DNA of 62,177 nt from a virus (IMGVR_UViG_3300032323_001402:1-62177); one strand, 5' to 3'. Positions 41,221 through 50,117 are shown, counted from the first letter of the stretch. A program made the numbers and translations. The notes: generated by a model not told the origin, from the sequence alone.

Positions 41221-42051
41221 ATGGACTATTACTCTACACTAGGATTAAAACGAGGCGCATCGGACGAGGAAATTAAAAAAGCCTATCGTTCCATGGCCAT
41301 GAAACATCACCCCGATCGCGGCGGTGACGAAAGAAAATTTAAAGAAATTTCACAGGCCTACGAATTTTTAAGCGATCCGCAGAAAAAACAAATAATAGAC
41401 TTAGGTGGGGATCCGGGACAACAGCAGGGATTTAGAAATCAAGGAAGTCCATTTGAATTCCATTTTGGTGCTGGAGATCTTAATGATCTGTTTGGAAACT
41501 TTGGGTTTGGCGGAAGGGGTGCACCTCGAAGAAATAAAACTCTGAGCATCAATGTTGAAATAGGTCTAGAAGAGGTACTCACCGGCAAAACCATAAATGC
41601 CGAAGTTGGGGTCCCTGGGGGTCGTAAAAAAATAATTAATATAGAAATCCCAAGTGGCATAGAACATGGGCAACAGATTAGATATGGTGGCATGGGCGAT
41701 AATTCAATTCCTGATGTCCGTCCGGGGGATCTTATCGTTAATGTTTTAATTTCTCCACATCCATCATTTAGAAGAGAAGGTGATTCGTTAATTTTTGAAA
41801 AATCAATATCAGCATGGGACGCTATACTAGGAACCAGCATTGACATCATTACATTGGATAGAAAAAATCTAAGCATCACTATACCTCCAGGAACACAACC
41901 AGAAACTGTGTTAAGCTGCCGTGGTGAGGGATTACCAAATGTGCGATCTCGACAACGAGGAAATCTATTAGTGAAAGTTAAAGTTAGCATTCCAAAAAAT
42001 CTTTCAATCGAACAGATGCAAAAAATTAAAGTGCTAAAAGATGGAATTTAA
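41221..42051 (+). CDS. dnaJ: DnaJ/CbpA-type co-chaperone without zinc domain
   Basis: 276 residues. J domain at 1-65 with the HPD motif (residues 30-32) that triggers DnaK ATPase, a Gly/Phe-rich linker (GFGGRG), then two C-terminal beta domains (LTGKTINAEVGVPGGRKKI, GDLIVNVLISPHPSFRREGD). The CxxCxGxG zinc fingers of DnaJ proper are absent, as in CbpA. It would recruit host DnaK. It sits at the head of a unit with deformylase and ClpA, driven by a consensus promoter with no leader. It overlaps the deformylase gene by 11 bases. Confidence 0.88.
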   Translation: MDYYSTLGLKRGASDEEIKKAYRSMAMKHHPDRGGDERKFKEISQAYEFLSDPQKKQIIDLGGDPGQQQGFRNQGSPFEFHFGAGDLNDLFGNFGFGGRGAPRRNKTLSINVEIGLEEVLTGKTINAEVGVPGGRKKIINIEIPSGIEHGQQIRYGGMGDNSIPDVRPGDLIVNVLISPHPSFRREGDSLIFEKSISAWDAILGTSIDIITLDRKNLSITIPPGTQPETVLSCRGEGLPNVRSRQRGNLLVKVKVSIPKNLSIEQMQKIKVLKDGI

Positions 42052-42535
42052 ACTAGGACCACATGACAGCCTTATACAGCCCAGCACCAATTGGGAATTT
42101 GGTGTCGATGGCGATGCTGAACAGTTAGAAAAAGACATGGTTGAATTCATGTTGGCTAATAAAGGTATCGGACTTGCTGCGAATCAAATAGGGCTTACCA
42201 AGCGTGTGTTTGTAATGGGCAGCAATACTATTCCTGATTTTCCTGCACCGTTCGCTGTGTTTAATCCAGTGATCAAAGAGGCTAGTACAGAACTAGTATT
42301 AGATCAAGAAGGGTGTTTGAGTTATCCGGACCTGTTTTTGAAAGTCAAGCGTCCTAGCTGGGTCGTTGCTGAATATCAAGACAGCAAAGGCACAGTTAAA
42401 GAAATACGTGTAGATGGTTATCTAAGTAAATGTTTTCAACATGAATTTGATCATCTAAATGGTGTATGTTTTGTTGACAGAGTATCACAAATGAAGTTAA
42501 ACTTAGCTATGAAAAGAATAAGGAAAAACAAATAA
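42041..42535 (+). CDS. def: Peptide deformylase
   Basis: 164 residues, the usual length. It removes the formyl group from nascent proteins. All three family motifs are intact: GIGLAANQ (42-49), EGCLSYP (~88-94) and QHEFDHLNG (~130-138), giving the Cys and two His metal ligands and the catalytic Glu. Marine phages often carry this gene. The start lies inside the dnaJ end, and clpA begins one base after its stop, so the three are co-translated. Confidence 0.92.
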   Translation: MEFKLGPHDSLIQPSTNWEFGVDGDAEQLEKDMVEFMLANKGIGLAANQIGLTKRVFVMGSNTIPDFPAPFAVFNPVIKEASTELVLDQEGCLSYPDLFLKVKRPSWVVAEYQDSKGTVKEIRVDGYLSKCFQHEFDHLNGVCFVDRVSQMKLNLAMKRIRKNK

Positions 42536-42536
42536 T

Positions 42537-44891
42537 ATGATTGAGCCAAGTCAAAGTCTACAGGCTATTTTTGAAAATTGTATCAAAGTAGCTAAAGAAC
42601 ACGAACACGAATATATTACCATAGAACACATTGCCTACGGTATTATGTGTGATAGTGATGCTTACGCATTGATTGAAAGTTTTGGAGCAGATGCTAATTT
42701 TATCAAAACCAATCTTGAACATTATATCAAAAATAATCTCAATGACATTAAAACCTCAGATCCCAAATCTAAACCCAAGAAAACCAACAGCGTAGAGCGT
42801 GTGTTGAATCGTTGTTTCACACAGGTGCTGTTCAGTGGCAGGCAACGTATGGAAGTTGCTGATGTTGTTGTTGCTATGCTATCAGAAAAGAACTCATTTG
42901 CATTTTACTTTTTAAGTAAAGGCGGAATCACTAAAGAAAAATTTGTTAAATTCTTCCAAGATAATGTTGTAATAGAAGAAGAAGAAATATCAGAAGATAC
43001 AGAAAGACGTGTGGTTAACACCGGCAGTGCTGATAGAATTCTAAATCAATATTGTACTAATCTTTCATTAAAAGCAAAACAACGTTTATTAGATCCTGTT
43101 ATTGGTAGAGATGAAGAAATTGAGAAGATTCAATTAGTATTGGCACGTAGAAATAAAGCAAACGTGTTAATGGTCGGCGAGCCGGGTGTAGGTAAAACTG
43201 CTATTGCAGAAGGCATTGCTCGTAAAATCTTTGAAAAGAAGGTACCTAAATTTATACAGGATCACACAGTATACACTTTAGATATTTCTGCACTGCTAGC
43301 AGGCTCAAAATATCGCGGGGACTTTGAAGAACGTATCAAGGCTGTATTGCAGGCTTTAGAACGCAAGGGCAAGATTATCCTATTCATCGACGAAGCACAT
43401 ATGATGAGTGGTGCAGGTTCTGCCAGCCAAGGCGCTAATGATCTAGCAAATATTCTCAAACCTGTGTTAACTAAAGGTGTGATTAAATTGATCGCATCGA
43501 CTACCTGGGAAGAATATCGCAAGCACTTTGAAAAGGATCGTGCGTTGATGCGCAGATTCCAACGTGTTACTATCGACGAACCAAGTGCTGAAATGGCAGT
43601 TAAGATTCTTAAAGGACTTAAAAAGTATTACGAAAAACATCATAATGTTAAAATTAGTGATGCCGCGATCGAACAGGCAGTTAAGTTATCTATGAAATAT
43701 ATGAGTGACAAAAAGTTACCAGATAAGGCTATTGATATTATTGATTGTGCCAGTGCTCGTTACAAGCTCAAAGACGATCCAGCAATGGAAGGTGTAGAAC
43801 AGATCGTAGACGTCGAACAGGTTACTTATGAATTAAGCAAAATGATCAATATGCCATTAGAAACAGTAGCTCAAAAAGAATCTAAGAATCTTGCTGATTT
43901 AGATTCAGGAATGAAAGCTGCGGTATATGGTCAGGACAGTGCTGTAGATACATTGTTAGATAAGATCTTTGTGGCACAGGCTGGCATGAAGTCACCTAAT
44001 AAACCTATCGGTTCATTCCTTTTCCTCGGGCCAACTGGTTGTGGTAAGACTGAAACTGCTAAACAACTATCAGAAAAAATGGGCATGCCATTGGTAAGAT
44101 TTGACATGGGTGAATATCAAGAGAAGCACAGTGTGGCTCGTTTGATCGGTGCTCCTCCGGGGTATGTCGGCTATGAAGATAATGCTGGTCAACTAATTAC
44201 AAAGCTTCAAGAAACTCCTAACAGTATTTTACTGTTGGATGAAATTGAAAAAGCACATCCAGACGTTACAAATATCTTATTGGCATTCATGGACAATGGA
44301 TTTGTCACAGGATCAAACGGCAAACAAGCAGACGGACGTAACTGTATTTTAATTATGACTTCTAACCTAGGTGCACGAGATAGCGAAAACAACACTATCG
44401 GATTCGGCGATCTTGATAAAGAAGGAGAGGACGATAAAGCAGTTAAGAAATTCTTTGCTCCAGAGTTCCGCAATCGTTTAGATGCTGTAATTAAGTTTGG
44501 CAAACTATCTCCTGAGATCGTTATACAAATTGTTAAGAAATTCATCGAAGAACTTAACAGTCAACTCAAAGACAAAGGCATCGAAATCGTTGCAGGTGCT
44601 AATGCTGTTAAATGGTTAGCAGAAAAGGGATACGATAAGAAGATGGGCGCAAGGCCGTTAGCGAGATTGATTGACAATAAAATAAAATCACCGTTAAGTC
44701 GTAGAGTGTTATTTGGTGATTTAGTCGATGGTGGTAGAGTTACTGTAACTATAGACAACGACGACCTATCATTTGCGGTCACTGAAATACCAAAGCCGTT
44801 GACGAAAGCTGAAAGGAAAGCTATTAAGACTGCGAAAGCAGCCGAGTTAGCACAAGTTACTGAGACTTCAGATGAAAACACTGAAAACTAA
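42537..44891 (+). CDS. clpA: ClpA-like Hsp100 unfoldase with ClpP-docking loop
   Basis: 784 residues, slightly longer than bacterial ClpA (about 758). N-terminal Clp repeat domain (1-145), AAA-1 with Walker A GEPGVGKT (~214) and IILFIDEAH, AAA-2 with GPTGCGKT (~498) and SILLLDEIEKAH, then PEFRNRLDAVIKF and KKMGARPLARLID as in ClpA. The IGF tripeptide used to dock on ClpP is at ~620 (NTIGFGD). No long coiled-coil middle domain, so ClpA rather than ClpB. It could direct host ClpP at chosen proteins. A Lys/Ala/Thr-rich tail is extra. It overlaps the next gene by 20 bases. Confidence 0.9.
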   Translation: MIEPSQSLQAIFENCIKVAKEHEHEYITIEHIAYGIMCDSDAYALIESFGADANFIKTNLEHYIKNNLNDIKTSDPKSKPKKTNSVERVLNRCFTQVLFSGRQRMEVADVVVAMLSEKNSFAFYFLSKGGITKEKFVKFFQDNVVIEEEEISEDTERRVVNTGSADRILNQYCTNLSLKAKQRLLDPVIGRDEEIEKIQLVLARRNKANVLMVGEPGVGKTAIAEGIARKIFEKKVPKFIQDHTVYTLDISALLAGSKYRGDFEERIKAVLQALERKGKIILFIDEAHMMSGAGSASQGANDLANILKPVLTKGVIKLIASTTWEEYRKHFEKDRALMRRFQRVTIDEPSAEMAVKILKGLKKYYEKHHNVKISDAAIEQAVKLSMKYMSDKKLPDKAIDIIDCASARYKLKDDPAMEGVEQIVDVEQVTYELSKMINMPLETVAQKESKNLADLDSGMKAAVYGQDSAVDTLLDKIFVAQAGMKSPNKPIGSFLFLGPTGCGKTETAKQLSEKMGMPLVRFDMGEYQEKHSVARLIGAPPGYVGYEDNAGQLITKLQETPNSILLLDEIEKAHPDVTNILLAFMDNGFVTGSNGKQADGRNCILIMTSNLGARDSENNTIGFGDLDKEGEDDKAVKKFFAPEFRNRLDAVIKFGKLSPEIVIQIVKKFIEELNSQLKDKGIEIVAGANAVKWLAEKGYDKKMGARPLARLIDNKIKSPLSRRVLFGDLVDGGRVTVTIDNDDLSFAVTEIPKPLTKAERKAIKTAKAAELAQVTETSDENTEN

Positions 44892-45540
44892 TAGAAAGTT
44901 TTACAACAAATGGATCTATAAAGTCTCCCTGAATGTTAAAGGTTCTAGTATTTTTAGAACCCATTCTCTTGATGATATTAAAGAGTTTTGCAGCGGAGAA
45001 ACTACTGATCAAGCACCATACTCTCTACATACTAGAGCATGGAACAATCGTGAACAAATTTTAGAGTTGACTAATTTTTTAATCGAGCAGCACGATGCTG
45101 TTTGGGCTAAACGGATAGAAAACACTCTTATAGATTTTTACACCAACGATCATTCTTTTTATCAAGCACTTTCTGAAAATTTTGAATCTGTGATGACTCA
45201 TAGATTTGAACCATCGGAAGCATCTGCCGAATTATTAGAGAAGCCGCAGACGATTGTAGCAGCAAAGCTACCTCATAACAAATACCATTACAGAGTGTAT
45301 CTGTTACCACATAAGCTAGCAGGGGATAAAGAGTCTAAGAAAAAATATGTAGATTGGTTAAAGAGCCAGACTCCGAGAATTACCTGCACTCCTGCTGTAG
45401 AGAAGTGGTTCATCAAAACTGACTGGAATTGGGATCGTAGATATGTGTTAGTAGAGGACGAACACACGCTATTGATGCTTAAACTGCGTAATTCAGAAGT
45501 AGTGGGTCGTGTTTATAATTACGTTATTAGCGATAAATAA
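44872..45540 (+). CDS. Conserved phage protein of unknown function
   Basis: 222 residues with an ATG inside the end of clpA. Basic and Trp/Tyr-rich, with two alpha/beta segments (NKWIYKVSLNVKGSSIFRTH and HNKYHYRVYLLPHKLAGDKE) that look like repeated folds. I recall similar hypothetical proteins in T4-like marine phages. Adjacent to the proteostasis genes, but no direct link seen. Confidence 0.6.
   Translation: MKTLKTNRKFYNKWIYKVSLNVKGSSIFRTHSLDDIKEFCSGETTDQAPYSLHTRAWNNREQILELTNFLIEQHDAVWAKRIENTLIDFYTNDHSFYQALSENFESVMTHRFEPSEASAELLEKPQTIVAAKLPHNKYHYRVYLLPHKLAGDKESKKKYVDWLKSQTPRITCTPAVEKWFIKTDWNWDRRYVLVEDEHTLLMLKLRNSEVVGRVYNYVISDK
45532..45539 (+). promoter_or_regulatory. Late-promoter-like box, leaderless type
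   Basis: GATAAATA, with the next ATG (45544) 4 bases after it and no ribosome site. It overlaps the previous gene's stop codon. Confidence 0.45.
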
Positions 45541-45543
45541 GAG

Positions 45544-45903
45544 ATGTCCACTGAAAGCATAACTCTATTATCCAACGTTTCCCAAGAAGCTGCCCCTGGG
45601 GATTCCAGCTTCGTATATTCCGGCAAACAAAAAGGTGCAGGCTATCACAAATACAATGATGGCGTACATACTGTTGTCTATGATTTTAATCAATTTGTCG
45701 GAACAGTAAAAATACAAGCTACATTAGAACTGTATCCCGGTGACAGCGACTGGTTTGACGTTGCTGGAACAGAAGTTGGTGGCGACAGCACTGTTATTAA
45801 CAGTTCAGCAACTTCATATACGTTCACTGGTAAATTTGTGTGGATCCGTGCTGCTTACAACCTACAAAACGGCACAATTACCGAAATCCGATATAATCAC
45901 TAA
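45544..45903 (+). CDS. Small beta-rich structural protein
   Basis: 119 residues, almost entirely beta strand: HTVVYDFNQFVGTVKIQATLEL, then SYTFTGKFVWIRAAYNLQNGTI. Gly, Ser and Thr are frequent. The pattern resembles jelly-roll virion decoration proteins. Behind a late-type box, so expressed with structural genes. No specific family assigned. Confidence 0.6.
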   Translation: MSTESITLLSNVSQEAAPGDSSFVYSGKQKGAGYHKYNDGVHTVVYDFNQFVGTVKIQATLELYPGDSDWFDVAGTEVGGDSTVINSSATSYTFTGKFVWIRAAYNLQNGTITEIRYNH

Positions 45904-45915
45904 GTTTTGAAAAGC

Positions 45916-45923
45916 GATAAATA
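45916..45923 (+). promoter_or_regulatory. Late-promoter-like box, leaderless type
   Basis: GATAAATA with an ATG at 45928, 4 bases downstream, and no ribosome site. Confidence 0.5.
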
Positions 45924-45927
45924 TAGT

Positions 45928-46920
45928 ATGACCTTACGGAACCATACTATGAGAGACATTATATCAAAATTAGACGCTATTGTAAGCGAAACAGCACTTA
46001 ATCCTAAAGATCCCCAGGGCGACTACGATGCCAAATCCAAGGCACTGCAGGATCTACAACTTGACCCGAACGTTGCAGATGATCCACAATTATCCAACGC
46101 AGTCATACAACGTAAAGCAGATTTAGAAAAAGAAGCTGCAAGAATGGGAATTAAAGAAGACCTATTTCAAATCGGTGATGCTTTCGGTATTAGTTTTTCT
46201 GAAGATCACGAAATCGCTACAGAAATTGTAGATATTCTAGAAGATGGTATTGTAATTGAATTAGACGAAACTGCGTTAGATATGCTGACCAATGAAGGTT
46301 TAGTATTTCTAGAAGGTGAAGTAGTCAACGAAGAAAAACAAAAAGGTGTCGATGGCAAAGCCTGCTGGAAAGGCTACAAACGCATGGGCACTAAACAGAA
46401 AGGCGGCAAGACTGTAGATAACTGCGTTAAGATGGAGGATCACGGTCCAGAAAATCCAGATGCTGCTGTAAACTATGGCGAGTATGATCGTGAAGGCGAC
46501 ATGGCCAAAGACGATTTAAGAACTATCAATAGTGCTGCTAAAGAATTATATGCTATCCTCGATGCAGATGAGAACCTACCAGAATGGGTCCAAGCTAAGA
46601 TTACCAAAGCTGTAGATTACATTGATACTGTTAGAGATTACATGAAAGCTAACAAGTATGAAGAAGATGTTCAGACAGACGAAGCCAAATACCAAGGACG
46701 TGAAGTACCACTAGGTAAGAAAATGGCAGGCGATGTAAAGAAATCAAAAGTATATGTGCGCAAACCAAATGGCAATATTGTCAAAGTAAACTTTGGCGAT
46801 AAGAAAATGCGTATTAAAAAATCAAACCCGGCACGTAGAAAATCATTCCGTGCTCGACATAATTGCAAAAATCCAGGACCGCGTTGGAAAGCACGTTACT
46901 GGTCATGTAGGAGCTGGTAA
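45928..46920 (+). CDS. Probable head-associated protein with basic Cys/Trp C-terminus
   Basis: 330 residues from ATG 45928, just after a late box. Acidic middle (FSEDHEIATEIVDILEDGIVI) and a GKACWKGYKRMGTKQKGGK segment near 150. The very basic C-terminus contains RRKSFRARHNC and PGPRWKARYWSC, motifs I have seen in virion-associated proteins of marine phages. The basic end could bind packaged DNA. The C-terminus overlaps the next ATG by one base. Confidence 0.6.
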   Translation: MTLRNHTMRDIISKLDAIVSETALNPKDPQGDYDAKSKALQDLQLDPNVADDPQLSNAVIQRKADLEKEAARMGIKEDLFQIGDAFGISFSEDHEIATEIVDILEDGIVIELDETALDMLTNEGLVFLEGEVVNEEKQKGVDGKACWKGYKRMGTKQKGGKTVDNCVKMEDHGPENPDAAVNYGEYDREGDMAKDDLRTINSAAKELYAILDADENLPEWVQAKITKAVDYIDTVRDYMKANKYEEDVQTDEAKYQGREVPLGKKMAGDVKKSKVYVRKPNGNIVKVNFGDKKMRIKKSNPARRKSFRARHNCKNPGPRWKARYWSCRSW

Positions 46921-47258
46921 TGCTATTAAAAGAAATGTTCTCGCCTATAGGCGCACCTAAGCAGGATCAGCAAGACATCGATTGGTTAGGCGATTTAAAA
47001 TTTTTTATCGACAACGATGATGCCATGTTGAACAATTATTTTTTTCCAGCAGTGAAACGCCATAAAGAACATAAAGGAAATCCAAACGCCTATAAAATTT
47101 ACATAAGACCTATTGAAAAATGTCTAGGTCACTATTGTGAAAAATTTGAAGTAGAGGCTCCAGAAGAAAAATTCCCCAAAGAAAAACTCATCGAGCTGGC
47201 TAAACGCTGTGCCGAAGAGCAAGAAAAGTATATCGACAAGGGCGATTATGAAACTTAG
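46920..47258 (+). CDS. Conserved phage protein of unknown function
   Basis: 112 residues, ATG overlapping the previous stop (TAATG). It begins MLLKEMFSPIGAPKQDQQD and contains IYIRPIEKCLGHYCEKFEV followed by a helical Glu/Lys-rich end. No motif recognised. It overlaps the next gene by 11 bases. Confidence 0.6.
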   Translation: MLLKEMFSPIGAPKQDQQDIDWLGDLKFFIDNDDAMLNNYFFPAVKRHKEHKGNPNAYKIYIRPIEKCLGHYCEKFEVEAPEEKFPKEKLIELAKRCAEEQEKYIDKGDYET

Positions 47259-47841
47259 ACAGCTATTTGAAGCAGAGGTCGGTGGAAAACATCTTGCATT
47301 CTGTTTCGGTAGAATGAATCCTCCTACGATTGGACACAAACAGTTATTGGACACTGTGGCCAGTGTAGGTGGAGATTACAAAATATTTGTTAGTCAAACA
47401 CAAGATAAAAAGAAAAATCCTTTAGATTATCAAACCAAAATTAAATTTATGAAGATGATGTTTTCAGAATATGCTAAAAATATTGTCGACGATTCGAGTT
47501 TGAACACCATAGGAAAAGTTGCTAGTCATGTGTATAATTTAGGTTATAGAGATGTTACATTTGTAGCTGGCAGCGATAGATTGGAAGATATGAAAAACTT
47601 ACTTCAAACCTATAATGGTGTTGAAGGCAAAGCACACGGTTTTTATAAATTTGAAACATTAGATTTTAAGTCAAGTGGCGACAGAGAAGATGGTGCTGAA
47701 GGAGTTGCAGGAGTATCTGCTTCTAATGCTAGGACGGCAGCGGCTAACGACGATCTAACTGCTTTTGAAGAATCTACAGGTGCTGGACAATATGCAGAAG
47801 CATTATTCAAAGCTGTTAAAGCAGGAATGGGAATCCAATGA
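47248..47841 (+). CDS. Nucleotidyltransferase-like protein (NMNAT/cytidylyltransferase fold)
   Basis: 197 residues from ATG 47248, inside the end of the previous gene. After an N-terminal MKLRQLFEAE tag-like segment comes FCFGRMNPPTIGHKQLL (residues 18-34), the H-x-G-H-type nucleotide motif of the NMNAT/CoaD superfamily. VTFVAGSDRLEDM and GVSASNARTAA follow, the latter matching the ISxTxxR phosphate-binding site. Probably transfers a nucleotide to NMN or a phosphorylated alcohol. The N-terminus has an LFE site like T4 head-protease targets, raising the possibility that it is packaged. Confidence 0.7.
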   Translation: MKLRQLFEAEVGGKHLAFCFGRMNPPTIGHKQLLDTVASVGGDYKIFVSQTQDKKKNPLDYQTKIKFMKMMFSEYAKNIVDDSSLNTIGKVASHVYNLGYRDVTFVAGSDRLEDMKNLLQTYNGVEGKAHGFYKFETLDFKSSGDREDGAEGVAGVSASNARTAAANDDLTAFEESTGAGQYAEALFKAVKAGMGIQ

Positions 47842-48179
47842 GAGCAACTGAATTTATAAATCAGATAGAAGAAGCCTACGGTCGGCCAGATTTCAAAGTT
47901 GACGGGTGGACATACATATCCGATGTAGAGGAAGAGGAAGACAATCGTAAAATTTTTCATACCGCTATTAGCCCAGAAGGCAAACGTGTAGTCATGGATT
48001 TTAGTCCGTACGATAGAATGGATCCTACAACTTTTAAGTTATGGCTTAAATTAGATAGACCCGGACGTCAACATTCTGGTTCACTAGATAAAGAACAGAT
48101 TGAAAAGATGGCACAGATTAAAGGTATCGCTATGTTAGATCCTGAGCTAGCTAATGCCGGAAAAAACACGTCTGCATAA
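47838..48179 (+). CDS. Small protein with possible capsid-targeting N-terminus
   Basis: 113 residues, overlapping the previous stop (ATGA). It starts MRATEFINQIEEAYGR, which resembles the T4 internal-protein targeting peptide (MKTYQEFIAEA) and includes an I-x-E site. The rest is alpha/beta and charged (GKRVVMDFSPYDRMDPTTF). Function unknown. Confidence 0.6.
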   Translation: MRATEFINQIEEAYGRPDFKVDGWTYISDVEEEEDNRKIFHTAISPEGKRVVMDFSPYDRMDPTTFKLWLKLDRPGRQHSGSLDKEQIEKMAQIKGIAMLDPELANAGKNTSA

Positions 48180-48187
48180 CGAATATA

Positions 48188-48403
48188 ATGGACGAATTAG
48201 ATCAAATAAAACGCCTTGCAGGAATTAATGAGTTCAAAGGATATCATACCTATGATGGCAGCAATATTAGTATTACCGGCAATGAAAAACAACAATTAGA
48301 AAAAAAACATAATATTAAACCCGGAACACCGGAATGGTTTCAATTGTGGTTCTCTAAACCGTACCTAACTGGCGAACCACCAATCGGAGATAAGAATGAT
48401 TAA
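48188..48403 (+). CDS. Small protein with [10 protein letters not shown]-terminus
   Basis: 71 residues starting [20 protein letters not shown], an opening I recall in many proteins of T4-like marine phages; INE is a candidate head-protease site. The remainder includes [19 protein letters not shown]. It overlaps the next gene by 8 bases. Function unknown. Confidence 0.55.
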   Translation: MDELDQIKRLAGINEFKGYHTYDGSNISITGNEKQQLEKKHNIKPGTPEWFQLWFSKPYLTGEPPIGDKND

Positions 48404-48719
48404 TATTTCAGAAGCAGCTAAAACAAAAATATTAGATCTTCTAGCAGAAGAAAATAATCCTGAGCTAAAGTTACGCACCTTTGTGCAAGGTGGCGGATGT
48501 TCGGGGTTTCAATACGGGTTTACATTTGACGAACAACAAAACGAAGACGACTTTGAAGTACCGCTGGGCGATTACAAAGTTTTAGTTGACGCTATGAGCA
48601 TGGGCTATTTACAAGGTGCAGAAATTGATTATACAGAAAGTATTAATGGTAGTCAATTTAGTATAAAGAATCCTAATGCAACTACTACCTGCGGTTGTGG
48701 GAGCTCGTTTTCAGCATGA
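48396..48719 (+). CDS. erpA: Second A-type Fe-S carrier (ErpA/IscA-like)
   Basis: 107 residues. The three cysteines are Cys35 (GGGCSGFQY) and Cys99/Cys101 (TTCGCGSSF), with [18 protein letters not shown] between them. Closer to ErpA/HesB-type carriers than the one at 13560 (for example [15 protein letters not shown]). Having two divergent carriers suggests different client proteins or delivery times. It lies among probable virion genes, far from iscU. Confidence 0.88.
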   Translation: MINISEAAKTKILDLLAEENNPELKLRTFVQGGGCSGFQYGFTFDEQQNEDDFEVPLGDYKVLVDAMSMGYLQGAEIDYTESINGSQFSIKNPNATTTCGCGSSFSA

Positions 48720-48898
48720 TGACCAAACAATATTATTACTCTGAAGCAGAATGGGATCGATTAGGTTGCGGTCCATTGCCTGAGGAGCGAGATATTTCTA
48801 AGATTAATCCTCAAGATATTAATTGGGGTACGTATCTTGTATTCCCGGAAAGACAAGGTGAGGAGGATAGCCCTAACAATCCTTATAGTCAGGCATGA
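48716..48898 (+). CDS. Small hypothetical protein
   Basis: 60 residues from ATG 48716, coupled to the previous stop (ATGA). Acidic, Tyr- and Pro-rich ([22 protein letters not shown]). No motif. It overlaps the next gene by 4 bases (ATGA). Confidence 0.55.
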   Translation: MMTKQYYYSEAEWDRLGCGPLPEERDISKINPQDINWGTYLVFPERQGEEDSPNNPYSQA

Positions 48899-49545
48899 GA
48901 GCTAGTGATTTAAATCTACCAGAAGGCATGGAAGTCTATTTAGATATGGACGGAGTCCTTGCAGACTTCTTTCATGAATATGCTAAACTAGCTGGAGTTC
49001 CGGCTAACGAGTATGGTAAACACGATTATCGTTCAATTCCCCCTGCCAAAGCAGATCCTACATTAGATAAGATGGTTGGCACAGATTTCTTTGCTAGATT
49101 GCCTAAATTTCCCAGCACGGACAAGTTAGTTGATATAGTTGTAGATGCAGCAGGCAGTTATAATATCTGTTCTAGCCCACTACGCGGCGATCACGAAGGA
49201 TCGGCAAAATACAAAGGCGTATGGATCAAAAAACATCTCAATCCCCAACCGCAGCATATCTACATCACGCCTAACAAAGCCAAATATGCTAAAAATACCA
49301 ACGGCATGCCTAATGTATTGATTGATGATCGTGGTAGTAATATCTCAGCATGGGAAGCAGCAGGCGGAATTGGTATCAAATATCAAGCAGACGAGAACAG
49401 CCTTAAAGTGGTATTAGACGGACTAAAACGTGCCCGTCGAGTGGCCAAAGGTGAAGAGAAACATGAACCGCAGCAATTAGTCAGTAAAGATAGAGGCGGT
49501 AGCAGTGCTATTGCTGCACCTGGGGATAAAAATGAGAGCGTTTGA
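48895..49545 (+). CDS. HAD-family 5'(3')-deoxyribonucleotidase-like phosphatase
   Basis: 216 residues. HAD motif 1 is YLDMDGVLADF (residues 15-25), motif 2 is NICSSPLRGD, and motif 4 is VLIDDRGSNISAWEAAGG. This pattern matches the NT5C-type nucleotidases common in marine phages, which dephosphorylate nucleoside monophosphates. The Ser/Gly/Lys-rich C-terminal 40 residues are an addition. It overlaps the next gene by 14 bases. Confidence 0.75.
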   Translation: MRASDLNLPEGMEVYLDMDGVLADFFHEYAKLAGVPANEYGKHDYRSIPPAKADPTLDKMVGTDFFARLPKFPSTDKLVDIVVDAAGSYNICSSPLRGDHEGSAKYKGVWIKKHLNPQPQHIYITPNKAKYAKNTNGMPNVLIDDRGSNISAWEAAGGIGIKYQADENSLKVVLDGLKRARRVAKGEEKHEPQQLVSKDRGGSSAIAAPGDKNESV

Positions 49546-49855
49546 GTTTATTACAGAAGCCAAGCGTAAAAAACGTAGACCTCGTTGGGCTGCTTATGGT
49601 CCGGGCCCATATGGTGGGTATGGATACTATGCTGGCTACAGTGGCGATGGTGGATCCAGCGGTGGCGATGGTGGAGGAGTAGGTGAAAACTTTGCAGACG
49701 GCAAAAAACCAGGTCGTAAGGGTCTAGCAAAGCGTAGTGGAGTAAACTGCAAGGCCAGCGTTACAAGTCTACGCAAAACTGCTAAGAATTCGTCAGGCGA
49801 AAAAGCACGTATGGCACATTGGTGCGCTAACATGAAGAGCGGTAAAAAGAAATAA
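49532..49855 (+). CDS. Candidate head-packaged basic protein
   Basis: 107 residues from ATG 49532. It begins MRAFEFITEAKRKKRRPRW, very close to the T4 internal protein leader MKTYQEFIAEA, with FITE/A as a candidate protease cleavage. A Gly/Tyr-rich low-complexity region follows (GPYGGYGYYAGYSGDGG), and a basic C-terminus (RSGVNCKASVTSLRKTAK, ARMAHWCANMKSGKKK). The basic charge and leader suit an internal DNA-bound virion protein. Confidence 0.6.
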   Translation: MRAFEFITEAKRKKRRPRWAAYGPGPYGGYGYYAGYSGDGGSSGGDGGGVGENFADGKKPGRKGLAKRSGVNCKASVTSLRKTAKNSSGEKARMAHWCANMKSGKKK

Positions 49856-49858
49856 ATA
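49851..49858 (+). promoter_or_regulatory. Late-promoter-like box, leaderless type
   Basis: AATAAATA with the next ATG (49866) 7 bases after it and no ribosome site. It overlaps the previous stop codon. Confidence 0.4.
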
Positions 49859-49865
49859 CAATACT

Positions 49866-50114
49866 ATGAAAATACGTGAAATATTTGAAACAGCAACAGC
49901 AGGTGCAACTAGTGCAGGAAATATTGCCACAGTTGATGCTCCACATCTTAGTCCCGGAAAAGCTCGTGGCAAAAAGAGCTATATAGGAGAACCCGGAGGC
50001 CCCGGCGGTACTAAAGCACCACCGCAACCTAAACCTAAAAAAATTAAGCCCACTGATAATGCACTAGATATGAAAACTAGTTTATTTGGTGAAGGCAACG
50101 CAATTAAAAGATAA
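49866..50114 (+). CDS. Small Gly/Pro/Lys-rich protein with targeting-like N-terminus
   Basis: 82 residues. It begins MKIREIFETATAGATSAGNI, with IFE as a candidate cleavage site, then a low-complexity stretch (GEPGGPGGTKAPPQPKPKKI). Probably unstructured and basic. A possible internal head protein or assembly peptide by analogy with T4; not proven. Confidence 0.55.
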   Translation: MKIREIFETATAGATSAGNIATVDAPHLSPGKARGKKSYIGEPGGPGGTKAPPQPKPKKIKPTDNALDMKTSLFGEGNAIKR

Positions 50115-50117
50115 ATA
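50110..50117 (+). promoter_or_regulatory. Late-promoter-like box
   Basis: GATAAATA overlapping the previous stop, 26 bases before the ATG at 50144; CAAGGA lies between as a weak ribosome site. Confidence 0.4.

Noticed and set aside
41439-41990. 183-codon minus-strand frame opposite dnaJ
   Set aside because: The plus-strand J protein is unambiguous; the antisense frame has no ribosome site or recognisable domain.
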